DNA from: Protea cynaroides
Lineage: Eukaryota; Streptophyta; Magnoliopsida; Proteales; Proteaceae
Direction: 5' to 3'
DNA: 64,000 nt
Assembly: GCA_028583415.1 (NCBI GenBank)
Contig: CM053269.1
Location: 32,306,254-32,370,253 of the forward strand
The translations under genes were made by a program, and so were the position numbers. The notes below the pieces were generated by a model, which had not been told where the DNA came from, did not search any database, and was given only the letters and a program-made list of their open reading frames with translations. Of this stretch, positions 58,752 to 64,000 are shown piece after piece; positions within the stretch are counted from its first letter, which is position 1; each line of letters opens with the position of its first letter.

Positions 58752-61281
58752 CCGTGGTGGTGGACATTTTCCGCTACTATGGGATTTCTCAAACTTAAGT
58801 CCCCCCTAATGGGTGATTAGCCTTCACCACTTTCATTCTTTTATTCTTTCGTCTCAAGATGGTGCCTACCCTGGATCTGTTCCGCCATCAGCATGTCTTG
58901 AGCCATTCCACCAATGAGGGTAGAAAGGATATGGGGTGGTATTATTTCTCTCGTCGTCTTAACACCGGGAAGCCTATGGTGATTGACAAGCTTTCCAAGT
59001 TTTCTACATGGAAGGAGAGGTTCTTCTTTGTCTCCTCCATCGACAGTCAGTATCCACTGCACCTGAACAATAATTGGAGGATGGTGAACGCGAAGGCTCT
59101 CAATAAGCCCCTCGTGCTATCCGACTCCGAGCTAAACGCTCTCCGCTCTTTAAAAAACAAAGCTCCAATGTCCGCTTTGGAGATGAGGAATGAGAGTGTT
59201 CTTCGGGAATTCCATCTCCTTGGTAAGCCTTTGCCTTAAACTGCATCTCTTTAGCTCTATTAGTGTATTCTTGTTTGTCTGACCTACCCCATGGAACATT
59301 CTTGATTAGCAGTGGACCTTTTCTTGGAGAATGTAAACCTGGATGATCTTCTAAAGATTGGCTTGCAACCCCAACGGCCCCTCAAGCTTTTCCTTCAGTG
59401 GGCGGTCCTGTCCCAACTACTATTTTGGCCCCAACCATCCGTTAGAAGAAATGTAAGATGGAAAGGTCCTGGTTTGTAAGATCTCAAGGCTCACGAAAGA
59501 AACTTGCTGGCGAGCATGATGACGACGTCCCCATTAGCCATCTTAAGAGCCATCAATCTCAGGCTCAACATTGAGAGCAAAAGGCACAAAAGATTGGGGA
59601 AGGATCACAAATCCTATTTGCAGAGGCAAAGAAGGGGGCTGCAATAGCAAGTGCTCTTGAAAAGGACACAACCCCTATTAAAGGGTTGATGCCAGAGACA
59701 ATGCTCCTAGATTTTCATGAGGCAGAAGGGGTGCGCTGAAGGCCAAGGTCCATCTACAGATGTAAGGGGGGACAATGTTGGGGATAGAGACCCTTCAGGT
59801 GTATTATCAGTAGCTGATGATGTTTTTGCAGAGGTGGACGCAGTAGTAGAGGGGGTTGCAGAGTCTGAGGCTGTCGTCCATCCAGAATACTGAGTAAGTG
59901 ACAGTCCATCGAGTGGCCAAGAATAAATGGATCATGGTGAACAGGCTGGTTGTCAAGTTTGTTCCAGAGTAGAGATTGTTTATGGATGACGCTATGTTGG
60001 AGGACTCCTCACTGGCAGCAGAGTTTTCTTTCAAGTTTATTCTACAGAGGGATGTCCAGGTTATGAGGGACCTATCAGATGATATCTTCATGGAGCAGAT
60101 ACACGTGTATGGCGTCGAGGTGAGTACTCTGACCATATTTCTTTTTGTTCTTAGTGGTCATCTTTTTGATTGAAGTCTGATGTTTTCAGTGACCTTTATA
60201 CAGAGCTCCTTCTTTTCCACTATTATGGTGGAAAAGTTCCAAGGATTAAGGGAGGCCTACAGGGATGATGTGGTGCATAGAGTAGAGGCCGAGAGGTTGG
60301 CCATTGAGCAATCATAAACTTTTGCCAGCGTACTAGTGGAGGCCAATGCACTCCAAGGTAGTAGAGGTCGAGAAGGAGCGGAGCTCAAAGGCTGAGGCTT
60401 TGGAGAAAGTTGAGGCACAATGGCTTAAGGAGGTAGAGGAGCTGTAATCTAGGGCTGAAAATGTTGAGAAGGCCAGAGATGACATCCACAATGATCTTCT
60501 TCAAGACAGGGGGATAACCGAAAGTCGGGCCATGAACTGGGGTGGCTTGAATAACCTTGCAAGGAGTTAAATTGGCTCTGCCAAGATGTTGAGTACAAGT
60601 TGGGGGTCTGTGAAAAGAAATTAGACCTCTCCTAGGTGTCCATTCATGAGGCTAAAGAGAAGGCCAAAGTGGATCATGATAGCATGGTCGCTGAGGATAG
60701 AACCCTATGGAAGAGCTAGGCAAAGTCTAAGGATAAAATTATAACTAAATACCAAACTTTGCCTAAGATGACTTCATTTTGTATGGCTTTTTCTCAGGAG
60801 CTGATCCATCAGGCTACCATGAGGTGCCATCAGGGGGTTCTCGCCATTGACTCGACCCTTGATCTTACATGTTACCCTAACGTAGAGTAGGTGATTGACG
60901 CGACTAGGCAGATTAAGGCTCAGAAGGCTCCTACTTGGGCTTCGCCTACCCTTTCCCTCCTAGCTAAAGGTGTTCCTGCTGCCTCTTCACAAGATCACCC
61001 TAAGGCCCATGAAGACATTCCTCCTCCTAAAGCAGTTCCTCACGAAATCTTAGAAGAAGTTCCTCCTAAAGAAACTTCTGGTTTCGTTGCCGAGAGGGTT
61101 GTCCGCCTTTCATCAAAAAATACCCAGGCGATGACTTCTCTTCCTATTGTCGAGGTCTCCTCCTTGAATACAGAAGAAGGGCATCCTCTCATGCTCTCAA
61201 ACAAGGATACTCCCACTCCAGCCCTCATAGAGACAGAGCTTGGGGTGGAGGATTATGTAATTCAAAATAAAGAAGATATAT
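58752..61281 (+). pseudogene. 'Putative gypsy type transposon' ORF (Transposase_28-like), decayed
   Basis: Frames spell VVDIFRYYGIS...FTTFILLFFRLKMVPTLDLFRHQ, then DMGWYYFSRRLNTGKPMVIDKLSKFSTWKERFFFVSS and NNWRM (58870-59085). This is the N-terminal domain of plant gypsy-associated ORFs (PF04195, from memory). Downstream (59640-60700) polar Glu/Lys/Arg-rich segments suggest a long coiled coil, and 60891-61319 is a P/S/E-rich tail. Stops occur at several points, for example after YYGISQT. The 5' edge abuts EC pol, and an LTR cuts the 3' edge at 61282. It probably belonged to another gypsy element (Tat/Ogre-like lineages carry such ORFs). Confidence 0.6.
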
Positions 61282-62344
61282 TGTCACACCCCAATTCTGG
61301 TCTAACCAGATTAGTGTGATGAACCGTAATAAACCAACAGTTCAACTAGGATCTCGTATAGGTCGTACCTACCATATCAAACCACACACACATTCCACAG
61401 TAATAATCAGATGTAATAAACAAAAAAGCGAAAGTCTTATAGATAATGAACTGAGTGTCTAACAATGATAATAAATAATTAATCCAATTATTTTCAAAAC
61501 TCAAGACATAAAATAATTAATCCATTATATGTTCCAGTAGTTAAACATAGCTAAACTAATCATAAACACAGTGGTTGTACTCGCATGAAGAATCATGCGT
61601 CTCCTCCGTTAATTTCACGTCCATTGCCGCTACATGTCCATACATCGACGTATTCATATAATCTTCTACAGTAGGCCCTCCATCATCAACTAAAAATATT
61701 CAATGTCGAAAGGGTGAGCACACATCACAGCTCAGTGAGCAAACAAAACATTGCAACAAACATATGCATGCATTCAATTCATATCTTTGGTCTGGTTTTT
61801 AAGATTGTAATGTGCTATAGAAAGGTTTGGTGGCCCCCGTACCTCTATACACGAGTGTGTGAATCCACCCAATGGATCAAACACCATTGCCATCCCATAT
61901 GCACCCACCATGGAATAGAGATAGAGCTAAAGTATCCGGATTAAACATCGCCAATACTTCCCCTGATGCCCTACCCATACCAACATGTAAGCCCCCTGGT
62001 GACGAGGGCTTGCAAACTGGGTTCACAACTAACCAATCCTAAATGTCATCCAGTATATCCAAGGTCTCACACCAGTATCCCTCAATACATCCATAGAGAT
62101 AGAGCTAAGGCCCCCCAACATAGTCGAAGACTACACGGTCCGAGACCACCTCCCTTGATGCCCTATGACGTAATAGTTCTGCTAAGGTAATGGCGATACG
62201 ATGATGTCAGTGAACAAGACTTGAGTAGAGATAGAGCTTGAGTCTGGTGACCAGGTCAAAGACCACAATGCACATCCTCCCCTTGATGCTCCACTGGCAT
62301 CAAGCACACTAACCACACACACATAATCACATGTCTATTCCTAG

Positions 62345-62383
<39 letters not shown>

Positions 62384-63226
62384 ATTATAAATAGACATAA
62401 TAAATATGCATGAACAGTAATAGCAGGAATATTAGATGACATGTGAGATGCACATTACAAACATACAAACATCAATCATGGCTTGGACTTAAATAAATAA
62501 GCAGTTAGTTATTAACCAATTAGTTTAGGTCCTGTTACCTCACCTGTTAGCAATACTCGATCTCCTTCCAAGCCTTGCAATTATCTTTCAATTAATTTAA
62601 CAACCTAAAAGTTATATGAATTTAAGTTAAGATTCATATGTGACATGTTACAGTAGTCGAAAATCAAAACAGAGCACTGATAGGTGTCTGATTGGTCATA
62701 TGGTCTCATACTGTATTGACCTTACTGCCTACAATCGATACCCTACGGTCGCATATGATGCGATCGTAGCTGCGACCATATGAAACCTGAATCTTCACAA
62801 ATGCCTATGGGCGATCCTCTGGTCATGCGGTCATGCTATGGTCGACCGTAGCCGCAACCTTGAGATTTCTGGTCACAGACTACATGCAATTCGAGTTCTT
62901 CCTGGGTCAAATCCTTTACTCTTTAATTGGATTTATCCTAAGGTCATCATATGGCCATCATTAGTAGTTTCTTATCAACCCTAATCATCAAACTCATCCT
63001 CATGGTTATCCTTGGGATTTTCTCAAGGAATCACATAGATCATAATAGGTTGATATCTCCTAACCTCCATAGAAGTCTTATTCCTTAGAGTTTACATCTC
63101 CAGAGATCAGATTCATACCTTTTCCTGTGATAGAGAGCCAATCTCTACTCAGCAAAATCCTCTCCTTAGCCTTTTCTTCTTCTCTTTCTTTTCCTTCTCT
63201 TCCTTTCTCTTTCTCTAGGATTTACT
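61282..63226 (-). repeat. LTR of the EA superfamily in reverse orientation, 5' end truncated
   Basis: It starts TGTCACACCCCAATTCTGG, the reverse complement of an EA-type LTR end, and follows the LTR backward through the GTTCATCACAC, CGCACCTCTATACACGAG and (CAT)n (62345-62384) regions. GGTCG motifs are at 62690-62880 with TAC/TAT flanks (TACGGTCGCATATGATGCG, CTATGGTCGACC). It ends in the CT-rich leader, where another LTR is inserted at 63227. No primer site lies beyond 61282, so it is probably a solo LTR inserted in the ORF to its left. Confidence 0.78.
62345..62384. repeat. (CAT)n microsatellite within LTR
   Basis: About 13 units. EA, EB and other copies have 3-6 ATG units at the equivalent place (for example 3046-3061). 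Confidence 0.95.
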
Positions 63227-64000
63227 TGAAAGACCCGTATCGAACTAACCGATCTTACCACCTTGTACCAGGTCTACCTATCATGGTCGAGCCAAATGGA
63301 CCAAATGCGTGAAGAAAATAGCAAGACCAAGTATGAAACTGACCCAAAAATAGTAAAATAGGGGGTAGGGTCGCATACCCAAATAGGCAGGCTCGATCCT
63401 ACCTCATTAGGAAGTCAGACCCCTGATTTTTAGACCTAGGGTCGGACAACTGAGACCCTAGGGTCGATGGGATCTCCGACCCCCTCATCGACCCTAGGAT
63501 CACCGACAGAAATCGTAAATAGAAAACTTTTAAAATTTCAAGGGGATTCTTTCCTAATCTCAATGGGACTTATTTTGGGAGGTTTTACTCTATAAATAGA
63601 ACGTCCCTTAGCCTCTTTCACTCCTTTTGAAACCCTAATTGAAAGAGAAGAGAAGGAGAAGAGAAGGAAAGTTGGAGAAGAAGACTAAAGAGAAGAAATT
63701 TAGAGAAACCTCTGAATCTCAGCAAACCTCAGGTATGGATATGCTTTCCATGAATTGTTTAAGATCTTAGAATAGTTCATGAAGAAGGTATGATCTAGGA
63801 GAAACCCAAATCATCCATCCATGGGAAGATTTCAATGAAATCCATGGAGGGAATCATGGTAGACAAAGTAAGGAAGTAACCTGGAGTTTTAAGCCATAGA
63901 ACAAGCATAGAATGGACTGTGGAAGTAAGCCAAAGGACCCAAACTTGAAAGATTAGGTTGTAGAATGAAAAGGTCGACTCAAACCACGTGCGATCGCACG
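63227..64000 (+). repeat. LTR start of a further EA-superfamily element, runs off the window
   Basis: Begins TGAAAGACCCGTATCGAACTAACC like the EA LTR. A TATA box (TATAAATA) is near 63591 and a purine-rich leader follows. Its motif cluster (63365-63500) uses the flank TAG-GGTCG (CTAGGGTCG, TAGGGTCGCATACCC, CGACCCC, CGACCCTAGG) instead of TGT-GGTCG. The second cluster begins at the edge (CGTGCGATCGCACG). Confidence 0.8.

Noticed and set aside
62345..62384. CRISPR-like or satellite array
   Set aside because: It is a simple (CAT)n microsatellite. No spacer-repeat structure anywhere, and the DNA is plant nuclear.
1..64000. tRNA or rRNA genes
   Set aside because: No cloverleaf with the conserved B-box (GGTTCGANTCC) context was found. 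The TGGTATCAGAGC hits are retroelement primer sites, not tRNA genes.

Overview
The window is repeat-dense nuclear DNA from a flowering plant with a large genome. Signs of this are spliced exons, chromovirus LTR retrotransposons primed by initiator-Met tRNA, CACTA, Mutator and LINE elements, and one plant single-copy-type gene. I cannot name the species. Coordinates of LTR ends, splice sites and target-site duplications (TSDs) were read by eye. Identity values and domain hits were not computed.

Layout. 1-1803: the 5' part of a minus-strand Ty3/gypsy chromovirus (E0), with gag and a divergent accessory gene. 1804-13763: a chromovirus with both long LTRs (EA) and a heavily mutated gag-pol. 13764-16815: the 3' end and LTR of a second copy (EB), then an LTR scrap and a copia fragment to about 18180. 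19112-29944: a two-gene CACTA transposon (tnpD/tnpA, minus strand) that carries a possible captured host exon. Its flanks (18490-19111 and 29945-30482) look like the two halves of an older repeat. 30900-37608: the only clear host gene, ETG1 (MCM-binding protein), with 14 exons and a promoter holding three E2F-type sites. 40230-44430: a Mutator-type transposase pseudogene invaded by a non-autonomous MULE (42479-43815) and a 5'-truncated LINE (44443-44800). 45331-48273: a broken copia element. 48274-58735: a third chromovirus (EC) inserted in the copia reverse transcriptase, without its 3' LTR. 58752-61281: a decayed 'putative gypsy type transposon' ORF. 61282-63226 (minus) and 63227-64000 (plus): two more LTRs of the EA-like superfamily.

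The most interesting pattern is shared by E0, EA and EC. Each has an extra gene in the leader, antisense to gag-pol and head-to-head with gag, resembling the 'putative plant transposon protein' family. In all three a plausible spliced 5'UTR intron ends just before its ATG. The LTRs, and in E0 and EA the divergent spacer too, carry clusters of a self-complementary GGTCG-core motif. The three bases before the core differ between copies but agree within a copy. A fast-evolving motif together with a dedicated accessory protein looks like a self-recognition or anti-silencing module, conceptually like VANC in VANDAL transposons. That function is inference only.

ETG1 is the only gene here that looks intact. 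It encodes a predicted 594-residue replisome factor. Everything else is mobile DNA in various stages of decay.
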